NCBI GenBank assembly: GCA_018648805.1
Contig: JABGQM010000036.1
Span: forward strand, 1-44,634
Length of the DNA: 44,634 bases
DNA from: Verrucomicrobiota bacterium
GTDB taxonomy: Bacteria > Verrucomicrobiota > Kiritimatiellia > UBA8416 > JABMPJ01
Direction of reading: 5' to 3'
In this document: one piece after another, positions 17,069 to 26,752 of the stretch
Layout: each line of letters opens with the position of its first letter
Numbering within the stretch: the stretch's first letter is position 1
Program-made: the position numbers and the translations under genes
Notes under the pieces: generated by a model
Databases searched by the model: none
The model's input: the letters and a program-made list of their open reading frames with translations, nothing else
What the model was told of the DNA's origin: nothing

Positions 17069-18694
17069 TCAACGACCAACCCCGGCATCCAGAATCCAGC
17101 GGTCATCCTTCAGACACAGACTGGCCACGCCTTCACCGAACGGTTCCAGCGCCTTGACCGTCTGACCGGTCTGCTCCATCAGGGCCAAGGCCGGCCCTCT
17201 GCCTTCGCCCTGGGCAATCTGTACAATCGCGTACAGGGCCGTCAACTTGCGCACGGCTTTGCCTGCGGCGGCAAAATCGACCCAGGTATGCATAGCGTCC
17301 GGCGCCGCCGCGGCGTGGTCCCACCAGTCGCCCTGCGGGTGCGGACCGCCCGGCTGCTCGAGACGTCGGTTGACCTCCTGGGCCGCCTTGAGATTGCTGG
17401 CAATGAACAGCCAGTTGCCGCTCCGCCACAGCACCGGCTTCTCCTCCGCCTTCATGCTTGAATAGATTCCGCGCCGGGCATCATCGATAATGTAAAACGC
17501 GGATCCACCCTCATCCCCGCGCCGGCGTGCCAATAGGGCCGACCCGAGGGCGGCATTCCAGCGATCCAGCAGCGGCGGAAGCACCGTGCCGAGGTCGAGC
17601 CCGGGACGCACCGAAAAGGCCGCCACCAATGAAGGGGTCTTGATGCTCAAGAGCCGTCCACTGTATTCCTCACGCAGCAATCCGATCGCCGCGAGGCCCT
17701 TTTCATCCAGCCATGGCTTGAGGGTCTCGATATAGAGCGGCCAAAGCTCTTCATCCTGCTCTGCCGCCGGCAGCGCTTCCAACAGCGCGAGCGGGGCCAG
17801 CACAACCCCTCCGCTGACGCGCCCCAGTCCCGCCGCAAGGACGGCACGGTCACTGGCCGCAAGCTGCACACACCCCGTGGGGGCCATGGGCGGCATGGTG
17901 GGGCCGGGCACCAGCCCGGTAAATCCGCCACGATGTCCCCACGTGCGCGGCAGCGGCAGGGCCAGCTCCGAGGCCCAGGAGGCATGCAGGGCAAGCCGGT
18001 TGGTCGATGAGAGGTCCCACTCCAACTGACCACGCGGTGCGTCAGGGTCACCCCAACGCAGCTGGAGGCGGTCGGGTGCTGCCGGGATGTCGGAGGGCAG
18101 GTCCGACATCGTATCCCCGTAAGCGAGGCGGCGTACCATGCGGCGGACGCCTCCGGGATCACGCGAGTAGCAAAGCAGGACAACCCCTTCATAAACCGCC
18201 GCCGAAAGGACCGGCCCCGCCCCCGCCCCATCAAGGGCGTAGCAGGCGATCGGGGAGCGGCCCGGCAGGCGGGTCCAGCCGGGAAACAGGCCGGCCTCCA
18301 TCATCCAACGCGTCGCCTGCGCACGCGTCCCTCCCCAGCTAGCCGACATCCAGGCCGCCGGGCCACCGTTGGCGGAGTACGGTACGTAAGCCGTCACGGC
18401 GTAACGGCCGCCCAGGCAAGGGGTCAACCAACGTCCCAGTCCGCTGACCATGAACGCATCCAGATCCTCGATGTTTCCCCCCATCACACTGTAGGAACGG
18501 CGCAGCGAGGCATTTTGGAGGAGTGCACCGGCGTCGCCGGCCAGGTGGTGGTGCTCGCCGACCAGTACGGCCTGCGCGGGAATCGCGGCGCGGACACGGC
18601 CGGGCGCATAGGGAAACCAGGCCGACCACCAGAGCGCCAGCCCCAGGAAGAGTAACGTGCCCGCCACAATTGTCAGCCGGGAACGCCTATTCAC
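17069..18694 (-). CDS. Unknown membrane-anchored exported protein
   Basis: I do not recognise a family. The 541-residue product has one N-terminal membrane segment (about residues 7-26, LTIVAGTLLFLGLALWWSAW), so the rest is probably periplasmic. The body is rich in Ala, Gly, Leu and Trp with few charged clusters, and has no catalytic motif that I can see. The style (repeated hydrophobic beta-like stretches, self-contained) recalls DUF3352-like proteins and the 790-residue protein at 30980, but no direct alignment was made. The start is GTG at 18694, inside the end of pyrD (8-base overlap), so it is coupled to pyrimidine genes and followed by the O-antigen ligase-like gene. Confidence 0.6.
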   Translation of the reverse strand: MNRRSRLTIVAGTLLFLGLALWWSAWFPYAPGRVRAAIPAQAVLVGEHHHLAGDAGALLQNASLRRSYSVMGGNIEDLDAFMVSGLGRWLTPCLGGRYAVTAYVPYSANGGPAAWMSASWGGTRAQATRWMMEAGLFPGWTRLPGRSPIACYALDGAGAGPVLSAAVYEGVVLLCYSRDPGGVRRMVRRLAYGDTMSDLPSDIPAAPDRLQLRWGDPDAPRGQLEWDLSSTNRLALHASWASELALPLPRTWGHRGGFTGLVPGPTMPPMAPTGCVQLAASDRAVLAAGLGRVSGGVVLAPLALLEALPAAEQDEELWPLYIETLKPWLDEKGLAAIGLLREEYSGRLLSIKTPSLVAAFSVRPGLDLGTVLPPLLDRWNAALGSALLARRRGDEGGSAFYIIDDARRGIYSSMKAEEKPVLWRSGNWLFIASNLKAAQEVNRRLEQPGGPHPQGDWWDHAAAAPDAMHTWVDFAAAGKAVRKLTALYAIVQIAQGEGRGPALALMEQTGQTVKALEPFGEGVASLCLKDDRWILDAGVGR

Positions 18695-19616
18695 AGATGG
18701 ACCCCACCAGCTCGCCGACGGTCGCCATGTCGTGCCGCACCAGGTAGTCGGCCATGCCGTCGATCACGCGCACGACCGTCGTGGGATCTGTGAAATTGGC
18801 CGTACCGACCGCCACGGCCGAGGCACCCGCAATCATAAACTCAATCGCATCCGCGGCGGTCTCAATTCCGCCCATGCCGATCACCGGAATCGATACGGCC
18901 TGAGCGGCTTCCCACACCTGCTTGACCGCGACCGGATGTATGGCCGGGCCGGAGAGCCCCCCTACCCGGTTGGCCAGCACCGGCCGGCGTGTCTCGATAT
19001 CGATCACCATGGCCGGCAGCGTATTGATTAGTGAAATCGCGTCCGCACCCGCCTCTTCGGCCGCACGGGCAAACAGCCCCACCTGCGGAACGTTCGGCGC
19101 CAGCTTGGGAATAAGCGGCAGAGAGGTCCGCTTGCGTACGCGCCCGATCAGGTCGGACGCCATGGTCAGGTCGGTGCCGAAGGCGATGCCGCCCTCCTTG
19201 ACATTGGGGCAGGAGATGTTGAGTTCGAGGCCGGCAATTCCATCCACATCGTCGAAGCGCGCCGCGACCTCCTCGTACTCCGCTTCGTCGCGCCCCCAGA
19301 TATTGACAATCACGGGCGTATCAAACTGGCGCAGGAAGGGCATATAGGTCTCGACGAAGCCATCCACACCGGGGCCCTGCAGCCCGATCGCATTGATCAG
19401 TCCGCCGCGCACCTCGATCATGCGCGGTATATTGTTGCCGTTCCAGGCCTCCAGGCAGATGCCCTTGACCACGATCGCTCCCAGGCGGTTGAGATCCACC
19501 AGGTCGGCATACTCGGGTCCGTAGCCGAAGGTACCGGAGGCCACCATGACCGGGTTGTCCATCGCGATACCCGCGAGGGTCGTGACCAGAGAAGGGGGTT
19601 GCACGTGCTTGCTCAT
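18687..19616 (-). CDS. pyrD: Dihydroorotate dehydrogenase, type 1B catalytic subunit
   Basis: Oxidises dihydroorotate to orotate in pyrimidine synthesis. Motifs include NPVMVASGTFGYG for FMN, LQGPGVDGF, NIWG, and LELNISCPN, the last with the cysteine base typical of class 1 enzymes; GMGGIETAADAIEF and GASAVAVGTANF bind FMN phosphate. Class 1B enzymes work with an electron-transfer subunit, and pyrK lies directly upstream with an ATGA overlap. ATG at 19616 is chosen over GTG at 19622 for that reason. The product is about 309 residues, the normal length. Confidence 0.96.
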   Translation of the reverse strand: MSKHVQPPSLVTTLAGIAMDNPVMVASGTFGYGPEYADLVDLNRLGAIVVKGICLEAWNGNNIPRMIEVRGGLINAIGLQGPGVDGFVETYMPFLRQFDTPVIVNIWGRDEAEYEEVAARFDDVDGIAGLELNISCPNVKEGGIAFGTDLTMASDLIGRVRKRTSLPLIPKLAPNVPQVGLFARAAEEAGADAISLINTLPAMVIDIETRRPVLANRVGGLSGPAIHPVAVKQVWEAAQAVSIPVIGMGGIETAADAIEFMIAGASAVAVGTANFTDPTTVVRVIDGMADYLVRHDMATVGELVGSICE

Positions 19617-20392
19617 TCCCACACCACCGTTGCGGCATCAAAGACCGGGCCATCCCGGCAGACGCGTTTCCAGCTTTCGGATCCATCTTCACCACGGATC
19701 CTCTGTACGCAGGCCAGGCAGGCCCCGACACCGCAGCCCATGTGCTTATCCATCGATAGCCAGGCGGTGTGTTCCGCCGCCACGGCGCGCTGACCCACGG
19801 CATGCAGCATGCCATCCGGACCGCAGGCATACAGGACCGGCTTCGCCTCGGGGTGTTCGGCCAGCCACCGGTCGAGGGCCAGCGTGACGAGGCCTTGCTC
19901 GCCCACGGAGCCGTCATCGGTTGTGATGCGCACGGTCCAGCCCATCGATTCAAAATCACCCACACAGAGAATATCGCGTGCCGAGGCCCCGCCGATAAAG
20001 ATCGTGCCGCGCACGTCCATCACGCTGGCCAGGAAACTGAGCGGGGCCACGCCGTACCCCCCTGCCACGAGGAGGGGTGTCTCGCCCGCCAGCTCAGCCG
20101 GAAAGCCGTTGCCCAGTGGGCCGATCAGGTCGAGCGTGTCGCCGCCCCCAATCGCCACCATCGCCTCCGTCCCGCGCCCCACCGTCTTATAGAGGATCGA
20201 GATCACGCCATCGCGTGCGCGATAAATGCTGAAGGGACGTCGCAGGACAGAGCCATCCAGGCGCGGCACGCGCAGATGCACGAACTGCCCCGGCACGGCA
20301 CTCCCGGCCGTCCGCGGTGCGTTCAGTACCAGCTCACGGTAATCCCCGCCGACGACCTCGTGCGTCTTGACTGTTGCTTTCTCAATTTGCAT
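19613..20392 (-). CDS. pyrK: Dihydroorotate dehydrogenase electron-transfer subunit
   Basis: Passes electrons from PyrD to NAD+ through FAD and a 2Fe-2S cluster. The 259-residue protein has an N-terminal FAD-binding barrel (RRPFSIYRA near residue 55), an NAD-binding segment (GGYGVAPLSFLA, ACGPDGML), and a C-terminal cluster motif CGVGACLACVQ with a final Cys in RVCRDGPVF. These match PyrK. It is first in the minus-strand row and overlaps pyrD. No strong Shine-Dalgarno sequence precedes the ATG at 20392. A 154-base divergent region separates it from the cation-chloride cotransporter gene. Confidence 0.95.
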   Translation of the reverse strand: MQIEKATVKTHEVVGGDYRELVLNAPRTAGSAVPGQFVHLRVPRLDGSVLRRPFSIYRARDGVISILYKTVGRGTEAMVAIGGGDTLDLIGPLGNGFPAELAGETPLLVAGGYGVAPLSFLASVMDVRGTIFIGGASARDILCVGDFESMGWTVRITTDDGSVGEQGLVTLALDRWLAEHPEAKPVLYACGPDGMLHAVGQRAVAAEHTAWLSMDKHMGCGVGACLACVQRIRGEDGSESWKRVCRDGPVFDAATVVWE

Positions 20393-20546
20393 GACGGGAC
20401 AGCATGTGATTTTGGGGCAGCCGGGTCAAGTCCGTTGAGCGCACCCGCAAGAACCCATACATCGCAGATGGGCATCTACAATATTCTCGTTGCGCGGAAA
20501 GGGTCAATTGCCGTATCTACAAGCGCACAGGACGCACGGTAGCTTT

Positions 20547-22748
20547 ATGGCACAGCAAACATCATCAGAATCCAAGTCAGGACGGTTCGGCACCTTCGGA
20601 GGCGTGTTCACGCCCTGCACGCTGACGATCCTCGGCGTGATCCTGTTTCTCCGCTTCGGCATGGTTGTGGGGAACGCCGGCATCCTGCATGCCATAGGCA
20701 TCGTGCTGGCCGCCAAGCTGATCACGATGCTTACCGCACTGTCGCTTTCGGCCATGGCCACCAATACACGGGTCCGGGGGGGCGGCGCCTATTTCCTGAT
20801 CAGTCGGTCGCTGGGGATTGAGTTTGGCGGGGCGATCGGGGTGGTATTCTATCTTTCGCAGGCCGTATCCGTGGCCCTCTATATCATGGGGTTCACCGAG
20901 GCCCTCCTGGCCGTGGTGCCCTCTCTGGCGGCGGCGCCTGTGTTGACCGCAACGGCCGTCAATGTGGCGGTCTTTGTCTGCGTCCTTATAGGGGCCGGAT
21001 GGGCCATCAAGGTTCAGTACGCCATTCTGGTGCTTCTGTTGATGTCGATTGTCTCGTTTGCGGTCGGCGCACTCACCTCCTGGAGCCCCCAACTTCTGGC
21101 CGCAAATATGGGGGCCAGCTATGAAACGGGAAATGGGTACTGGATCGTGTTTGCCATCTTCTTCCCTGCGGTCACCGGCATCATGGCCGGGGCCAACATG
21201 TCTGGCGATCTCAAGGATCCAGGGCGCTCCATTCCGCGCGGCACGTTGCTCTCCATCGTATTCACCGGCGCGGTGTATCTGGCCTTCGCGGTACTGCTGG
21301 GCGGGTCATCCGAACGGGCGGCACTGCAGTCGAACACGATGATTGTGTCCAAGGTCGCCTGGATTCCTGCCTTGATTGTTGCCGGTGTTTTCGCGGCGAC
21401 ACTCTCATCCGCCCTGGGGAGTATGATGGGGGCGCCACGCATTCTGCAGGCTCTGGCACGGGATAATGTGCTGCCAGGGCTGGCCCCATTCGGCAAAGGG
21501 AGCGGTCCGGCAGGCGAACCGCGGCGGGCCACCATCGCGTCATTCGCGATTGCACAGGCGGGACTGATGCTGGGCGATCTGAACGCCATTGCGCCTGTGA
21601 TCACGATGTTCTTCATGATCACCTACGGGGCGATCAACGTGGCAACGTTTGCGGAAGCCTATAGCGGCAACCCGAGCTACCGCCCGACGTTCCGTTGGTG
21701 TCACTGGTCGCTCTCCCTGGTGGGCGCCGTGCTGTGTGCGGGGGTGATGCTGCTGATCAATCCGCTATGGGCGATTATCGCAGGCGTCACAATGTTTGCG
21801 ATCTACCGCTACCTTGTGCGTCAGGAGTTGCAGGCGTCTTGGGGCGACGTGGTGAGCGGAGCGGTGCTCGAACGCGTGCGGAGAGACCTCTTGCTGCTCG
21901 AGGAGAATCATCACCATACCCGCAACTGGCGCCCTGCCATTCTCGTTATGGGGGGGGGGACAACAGACAAGCTTCATCTCTCTTCTGTGGGACGGCGCCT
22001 GGCGGGGCCGCACGGATTGCTCATGTTGGGCCAGGTATTGGTGGGCAATCCCGATGAGCTGTTGGAGCGACATACACAACTGGATCATCGATTGCGCAAG
22101 CGGATCGCCGATAACCACCTGGAGGCGTTTCCCGCGGTGATCATTGCGCCGTCGCTGACCGGTGGGATATCGTCCTTGATCCAAACCTGCGGCATCGGAG
22201 TCGTGCAGCCCAATACCGTGCTCTTCGGATGGAACCGCAACGTGGAGGAGCGGGCAGAGTTTGAGGAGAACCTGCGGACGGTGGTTCGGTTGGGGCGCAG
22301 CATCGTGATTCTGCGGTCGCTTGTCCCCCCCGAGGATGTTCGGACGCTGCCTCCCGGTACCGTAGACGTGTGGTGGCAGGGCAAGGGGTTCAACGGCCAC
22401 CTGATGCTGCTCCTCGCACATATTCTATGCAGTACGCCTGATATGCGCGGACGCACGATCCGACTCATCCGCATGCTGCCCAACGAAGCAGGGCGTGAGG
22501 AGACGCTGGCGCATCTCCAGCAGCTTTCAGACGAGGTACGCATTCCGTGTGAAGCCGTCGTTGTGATCGGCGAGACCTTCTCGCCTATCCTTCTCTCTGA
22601 GAGTGCAAACGCCGCGCTCGTCTTGCTGGGTATTGCGAACCCGTGCGAACAGGAAGGTGGGATCGTGGAGAACCTGAACACAGTCGTCGGCGAGCTTCCG
22701 AATGTCTTGTTCGTGCACAGTGCCGGTGACATGAGCCTGCACAGCTGA
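20547..22748 (+). CDS. Cation-chloride cotransporter-like permease (APC/SLC12 type)
   Basis: A 733-residue membrane transporter. Residues 15-50 hold the family opening GTFGGVFTPCTLTILG and LRFGMVVG, the cation-chloride cotransporter (Na-K-Cl type) signature, followed by about twelve membrane segments to roughly residue 420. The C-terminal 310 residues are soluble with alternating beta/alpha stretches like the regulatory domain of SLC12 proteins. The transported ion cannot be fixed from sequence. ATG at 20547 is taken as the start since the permease homology begins soon after. It converges with trkH, the two stops lying only 5 bases apart, so potassium-related transport genes are grouped here. 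Confidence 0.85.
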   Translation: MAQQTSSESKSGRFGTFGGVFTPCTLTILGVILFLRFGMVVGNAGILHAIGIVLAAKLITMLTALSLSAMATNTRVRGGGAYFLISRSLGIEFGGAIGVVFYLSQAVSVALYIMGFTEALLAVVPSLAAAPVLTATAVNVAVFVCVLIGAGWAIKVQYAILVLLLMSIVSFAVGALTSWSPQLLAANMGASYETGNGYWIVFAIFFPAVTGIMAGANMSGDLKDPGRSIPRGTLLSIVFTGAVYLAFAVLLGGSSERAALQSNTMIVSKVAWIPALIVAGVFAATLSSALGSMMGAPRILQALARDNVLPGLAPFGKGSGPAGEPRRATIASFAIAQAGLMLGDLNAIAPVITMFFMITYGAINVATFAEAYSGNPSYRPTFRWCHWSLSLVGAVLCAGVMLLINPLWAIIAGVTMFAIYRYLVRQELQASWGDVVSGAVLERVRRDLLLLEENHHHTRNWRPAILVMGGGTTDKLHLSSVGRRLAGPHGLLMLGQVLVGNPDELLERHTQLDHRLRKRIADNHLEAFPAVIIAPSLTGGISSLIQTCGIGVVQPNTVLFGWNRNVEERAEFEENLRTVVRLGRSIVILRSLVPPEDVRTLPPGTVDVWWQGKGFNGHLMLLLAHILCSTPDMRGRTIRLIRMLPNEAGREETLAHLQQLSDEVRIPCEAVVVIGETFSPILLSESANAALVLLGIANPCEQEGGIVENLNTVVGELPNVLFVHSAGDMSLHS

Positions 22749-22753
22749 GCGGT

Positions 22754-24202
22754 CTATTTCTTCCAGAAGCCCGGTAGTAGCACAATCAAGACCGTATAGA
22801 GTTCAAGCCTGCCTAGCAGCATGAACAGTGTCAGAAATAGTTTTCCGCCTGTGGGAATCGCACTGTAGTTCTGCACCGCCCCTACCCCACCCAGTCCCGG
22901 CCCGATATTGCCGAGCGTAGCGATGACCGATGTCACCGCGGTCTGCAGGTCCGGTGTAAACAGCGTCATCACGAGGGAGCCACCCGCAAACACCAGCACA
23001 AAGAGGATGAAGAATGCCGAGATGTGCGAGATGACCTCTTGAGGTACCGGCTCGCGCCCAATCTTCACCTTGACGACCGCCTGCGGCTGCATAAAGAGGG
23101 TTATCTCGCGTACCACCTTCTTGAGGACGACCAGCACCCGTATGTTCTTCATGCCGCCGCCCGTCGATCCCGCGCAGCCACCGATGAACATGAGGAGCAC
23201 GAGTATCACCTTGGAACCCCCCGGCCAGAGGTCAAAGTCCTCCGTGCAGAAACCCGTCGTTGTCATGATCGATGTCGACTGGAAGAACGCCGCCCGAACC
23301 GCTTGTCCAAAGGATGGGTAGACGGTGCGGTAGATGTTCAGAATGATTACGACCGTCGCCGTCAGCCAGGCCCCGAGATAGAACCGGAACTCGGGATCGC
23401 GAAAGTAGCACAGCGGCCGGCCGAGCAGTGCGCGGTAGTTCAATGCAAAATTGGTACCCGCCAGAAACATGAACACAATGATCACGGATTCAATGTAAGC
23501 GCTGTTGTAAGCGGCCACACTGGCGGTTCGCGTCGAGAACCCTCCGGTGGCCATGGTCGCAAAGGCGTGACAGAAGGCGTCAAACCAATCCATGCCACCC
23601 AGGCGGAGCAGGGCAGCTTCGGCCACACAAAGGAATACGTAGACACCCCACAAGAGCTTGGCGGTGGTCGCGATACGCGGTGTGAGGCGGTCCTTTGAGG
23701 GACCGGGCATCTCGGCCCGGTAGATCTGCATGCCGCCCACACCGAGAAAAGGAAGGATGGCCACGCAGAGGACCAATACCCCCATGCCGCCGAAGAAATG
23801 GGTCATCGCACGCCAGAACATAACGCCGCGGGGCACGGCCTCCAAGTCGGACAACACGGATGCCCCCGTGGTTGTAAATCCCGACATCGTTTCGAATAGT
23901 GCGGCCGCCGGATCCGTGATGACGCCGGTCAACATGAAAGGCAGTGAGCCCAGAATCGCGGCGGCCAGCCAGCCGAACGTCACGATCCCGAATCCGTCCC
24001 GTCGCGACAGGTCCACCGGTCCCCGCGTCAGGACGAAAAGTAATATCCCTGTTGCCAGTACAATGCCCGACGCGGCCAGCATGCCGATCCGCGCCTGCCA
24101 CGGGTCGGCATACAGCCAGGCAATGCCCGCGCATAGGCCGATGGCCAGGCCCAATACGGCCAACATAATCGAAATGAGGTGTAATACGGGTCTCAGGTTC
24201 AT
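22754..24202 (-). CDS. trkH: TrkH/KtrB-family potassium uptake channel subunit
   Basis: Potassium-translocating membrane subunit. Four pore-loop motifs with their filter glycines are visible in order: TTTGAS, MATGGFST, TTTGFCT and GNIGPGLG, as in TrkH. The length is 482 residues from ATG at 24202; this start puts the first membrane helix at the N-terminus, while the longer frame to 24319 adds 39 polar residues over the end of trkA. No clear ribosome site is seen. The matching regulatory subunit trkA lies 67 bases upstream on the same strand, forming a complete Trk unit. Confidence 0.94.
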   Translation of the reverse strand: MNLRPVLHLISIMLAVLGLAIGLCAGIAWLYADPWQARIGMLAASGIVLATGILLFVLTRGPVDLSRRDGFGIVTFGWLAAAILGSLPFMLTGVITDPAAALFETMSGFTTTGASVLSDLEAVPRGVMFWRAMTHFFGGMGVLVLCVAILPFLGVGGMQIYRAEMPGPSKDRLTPRIATTAKLLWGVYVFLCVAEAALLRLGGMDWFDAFCHAFATMATGGFSTRTASVAAYNSAYIESVIIVFMFLAGTNFALNYRALLGRPLCYFRDPEFRFYLGAWLTATVVIILNIYRTVYPSFGQAVRAAFFQSTSIMTTTGFCTEDFDLWPGGSKVILVLLMFIGGCAGSTGGGMKNIRVLVVLKKVVREITLFMQPQAVVKVKIGREPVPQEVISHISAFFILFVLVFAGGSLVMTLFTPDLQTAVTSVIATLGNIGPGLGGVGAVQNYSAIPTGGKLFLTLFMLLGRLELYTVLIVLLPGFWKK

Positions 24203-24269
24203 GATCAGTGTTCTGTTCTTGTGTTGTTGCCCGTCACCTGGCGGCAGATGCGGCCGGGGTGCCTTGTGG

Positions 24270-25715
24270 TTACCTCTTGAACAAGCTCTGGACGCGTCCG
24301 ACATCCGCCGGCAAGGCAAAGATGACGAGTTGGTCCCCCTCCTCCACGGTCAGATCGCCGGTGGGGACGTGGATCGTGTCTCCCCGCAGTACCGTGGCAA
24401 TCAGGCATTCGCCAGGCATTTTCAGGCCGCTGATGGGCTTGCCTGCCCAGCGGTGCCCTTCGCGCACCACCACGTGCAACAGCTCGCCCGGTGCCTTGTG
24501 CAGCCACGTGGCCGCGCGGATATGCTTGCCGCGAACGTAATGTAGAATCGCGTTGGTCATGGAGAGATGCGGACTCACTACCCGGCTGAGCAGCCCAAGG
24601 CTGCGGATCACCGGCACATACTCGGGTTTAGAGACCAGTGCTACCGTGAGGGGCGCGCCCAGCTTGTGGGCGAGCATGCAGCTGATGATGTTGAGTTCCT
24701 CGTCCCCTGTAATGGCGACAAACGCTGTGTTCGGACCGACGCCTGCGTTCACCATCATCTCTTGATCGGAGGCGTCACCATTCAGCACCAGCGTCTTGTG
24801 CAGGACATCGCTGCACTCCCCAGCCCGCGCAGCGTCCCGTTCGAGCAGCACCGCCGGAATCGATGCGGTCTCCAGCCGGCGCGCCAAATTCAAGCCCAAC
24901 CCTCCGCCGCCGGCGATCACGCTCTTGCCGAAGGCATGTCTGCCCGGATACATCCAGTCAAGGAACCGACTCAAATCCCCCGGCAGCACAGCAACATAGA
25001 GATCGTCGCCGACCTCAAAACGTGCGTCACCACGGGGGAGAAAAGACACATCCCCCCGCAACGCCGTGATAAACCGCACCCGTGCCATGAGATTCGCCAC
25101 GGCCCCATGGGGGGCGGCCTCGGCGGGCACCTGCCGGGGCTCTGAGGAACTCGCCGCCCCTGAATCAGGTGTCGTCTCGTCCGCTGCGGCGTGCGCCACA
25201 CTCAGGTCGGCCAATGTGCCGTTGAGGAGTGGACTCCCCGGGCGTACCTGAACACGGGCAATCAGCGCGCGCCCGTCAAGCAGCCACACCGACTCGAGCA
25301 GTCCGGGATTCTTGAGGATTTCGAACAGCTCATCCGCGGCCTCTTGATTCTGGCTGACGAGGCAATCGACACCCAGCCGCTTGTAGTCGAGTAGAGGAGA
25401 TTCCATCAGGGCCGGGTTCACGATGCGGGCCACCGTGTTGGGCACCCCGGCCTCGTGAGCACAGATGCAGGCCAGAAGGTTGACTTCATCGGAGTTTGTG
25501 ACAGCGATCAGCAGATTGGCCTTGGCCAGTTCAGCCCTCTCCAGCACGTCGGGTGACGATCCTGAGCCTCTGACCGTCAAGATGTCGAGCTGGGCCTCAA
25601 GCAGAGCGAGCCGTTCCTGGTCCCGGTCCACCACAACGACCTCATGCGACATATCACACAACTTACCCGCAAGATGACGACCGGCATTCCCGGCTCCGAT
25701 GATCAGTATTCGCAT
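24270..25715 (-). CDS. trkA: Trk potassium uptake regulatory subunit TrkA
   Basis: Cytoplasmic gating ring of the Trk system that binds NAD(H) and ATP. The 481-residue protein has two RCK units. The first Rossmann fold opens at residue 3 (IIGAGNAGRHLAGKL) and the second near residue 240 (VIAGGGGLGLNLARRL); each is followed by a TrkA_C domain. An unusual polar, Ala/Pro/Ser-rich stretch of about 35 residues (near 180-215) lies within the first TrkA_C region. ATG at 25715 is chosen because it starts the Rossmann fold, with GGAAGGA about 10 bases upstream. No riboswitch-like structure was evident upstream. Confidence 0.94.
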   Translation of the reverse strand: MRILIIGAGNAGRHLAGKLCDMSHEVVVVDRDQERLALLEAQLDILTVRGSGSSPDVLERAELAKANLLIAVTNSDEVNLLACICAHEAGVPNTVARIVNPALMESPLLDYKRLGVDCLVSQNQEAADELFEILKNPGLLESVWLLDGRALIARVQVRPGSPLLNGTLADLSVAHAAADETTPDSGAASSSEPRQVPAEAAPHGAVANLMARVRFITALRGDVSFLPRGDARFEVGDDLYVAVLPGDLSRFLDWMYPGRHAFGKSVIAGGGGLGLNLARRLETASIPAVLLERDAARAGECSDVLHKTLVLNGDASDQEMMVNAGVGPNTAFVAITGDEELNIISCMLAHKLGAPLTVALVSKPEYVPVIRSLGLLSRVVSPHLSMTNAILHYVRGKHIRAATWLHKAPGELLHVVVREGHRWAGKPISGLKMPGECLIATVLRGDTIHVPTGDLTVEEGDQLVIFALPADVGRVQSLFKR

Positions 25716-25925
25716 CCGATAGTGTCCTTCCCTGCATCTCAAATGAATCCATCGATCGGCCCAGCATATCCCATACTACCAACCCACGTCACCCGTAATC
25801 CCCGCGGCGCCCACTCAAACGCCACCCGAAAGGAGTGCAACGTAGGGGCAGAAAGGACGCGACCAGCCCCGCATCGTATGGATTGAACGAACCAGAGTCG
25901 AGTTACAGCAGGAAGCTTGGGTCGA

Positions 25926-26741
25926 TTAGAAGCCGCGTAGATGCGTGCTTTCACGACGCGGCAACCCCTCCTTGGGTATCCGCTTGAGGACCACGTATTC
26001 CAAGTCATGCGCTTTGCAGAAGGCCTGCTTCTCAGGTTTGTCGCCGTCTTCGTTGACGGCGTACCTATCGGGATGAATATGCTCGATCTCCGGCTCGGCA
26101 TCCATCCAGCCGCTGCCCGATGAAATCAGCGCCTGATGCACATAGCGGATCGAGCCGGCAATGTAGCGTCGCTCCTGCTCCGAGAACATGGGGTGCCCCT
26201 CCCCTTTGAGCAGCAGAATATTGGCGTCGTGCCCCACGACGACGTAGAGATCCCCCAGGGAGGAGACCTCTTCGAAGAAAGCCACATGCCCCGAGTGAAA
26301 CCAGTCATAGCATCCGGTCACGACGACCTTCTTGTTGTCGGTCGCGGTCTCCGCGGCTTCAACGATCTCAGGAAAGCTGTTCAACAACTCCGTCGGAATT
26401 GTCTCAATCGTGATACCTGAAGCATCACCGAAGCGGCGCTTGGCATCCGTCATATCCGGCTGCTTCACCGCCCAGATAGACGGCGTGAGTCCATCGACTT
26501 GAGGGAGCGCATCCGGCCTCACGTCATCAACGATTACGACCTGCGTGACATAGCGCATGGCCTGGACCAGATACTCACGCTCTTCCTGTGGGAATTTTGG
26601 ATCGGCGCCGGTAGCGGTGCGCACGGCGGCATCCGACCAGAGCAGGACGGTCAGCGCGCCCAGCTTGGCGGCTTCCTCTGCGAAGCGATAGTCAGGCGAA
26701 CGGGCATTGTCAAACGATGCAGATATCACAACCGTCGTCAT
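25926..26741 (-). CDS. Tandem nucleotidyltransferase (one active, one degenerate domain)
   Basis: A 271-residue cytoplasmic protein built from two copies of the cytidylyltransferase-like fold. Copy 2 (about 138-271) has VVVTGCYDWFHSGHV with an intact HSGH at residues 149-152 and ends with RRESTHLRGF, an ISSTxLR-type motif. Copy 1 (about 1-135) aligns with it (SASFDNARSPDYRF..., then FPQEEREYLVQAMRYV versus FSEQERRYIAGSIRYV) but has no HxGH. Family members make CDP- or ADP-activated polyols, phospholipid heads or heptoses; the substrate here is unknown. AGGAG precedes the ATG. A GHMP-kinase-like gene lies 11 bases upstream on the same strand, suggesting phosphorylate-then-activate steps. Confidence 0.85.
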   Translation of the reverse strand: MTTVVISASFDNARSPDYRFAEEAAKLGALTVLLWSDAAVRTATGADPKFPQEEREYLVQAMRYVTQVVIVDDVRPDALPQVDGLTPSIWAVKQPDMTDAKRRFGDASGITIETIPTELLNSFPEIVEAAETATDNKKVVVTGCYDWFHSGHVAFFEEVSSLGDLYVVVGHDANILLLKGEGHPMFSEQERRYIAGSIRYVHQALISSGSGWMDAEPEIEHIHPDRYAVNEDGDKPEKQAFCKAHDLEYVVLKRIPKEGLPRRESTHLRGF

Positions 26742-26752
26742 GTGGTCTCCTT

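Noticed and set aside
25716..25925. Possible c-di-AMP riboswitch upstream of trkA
   Set aside because: The leader shows none of the conserved blocks of that riboswitch.
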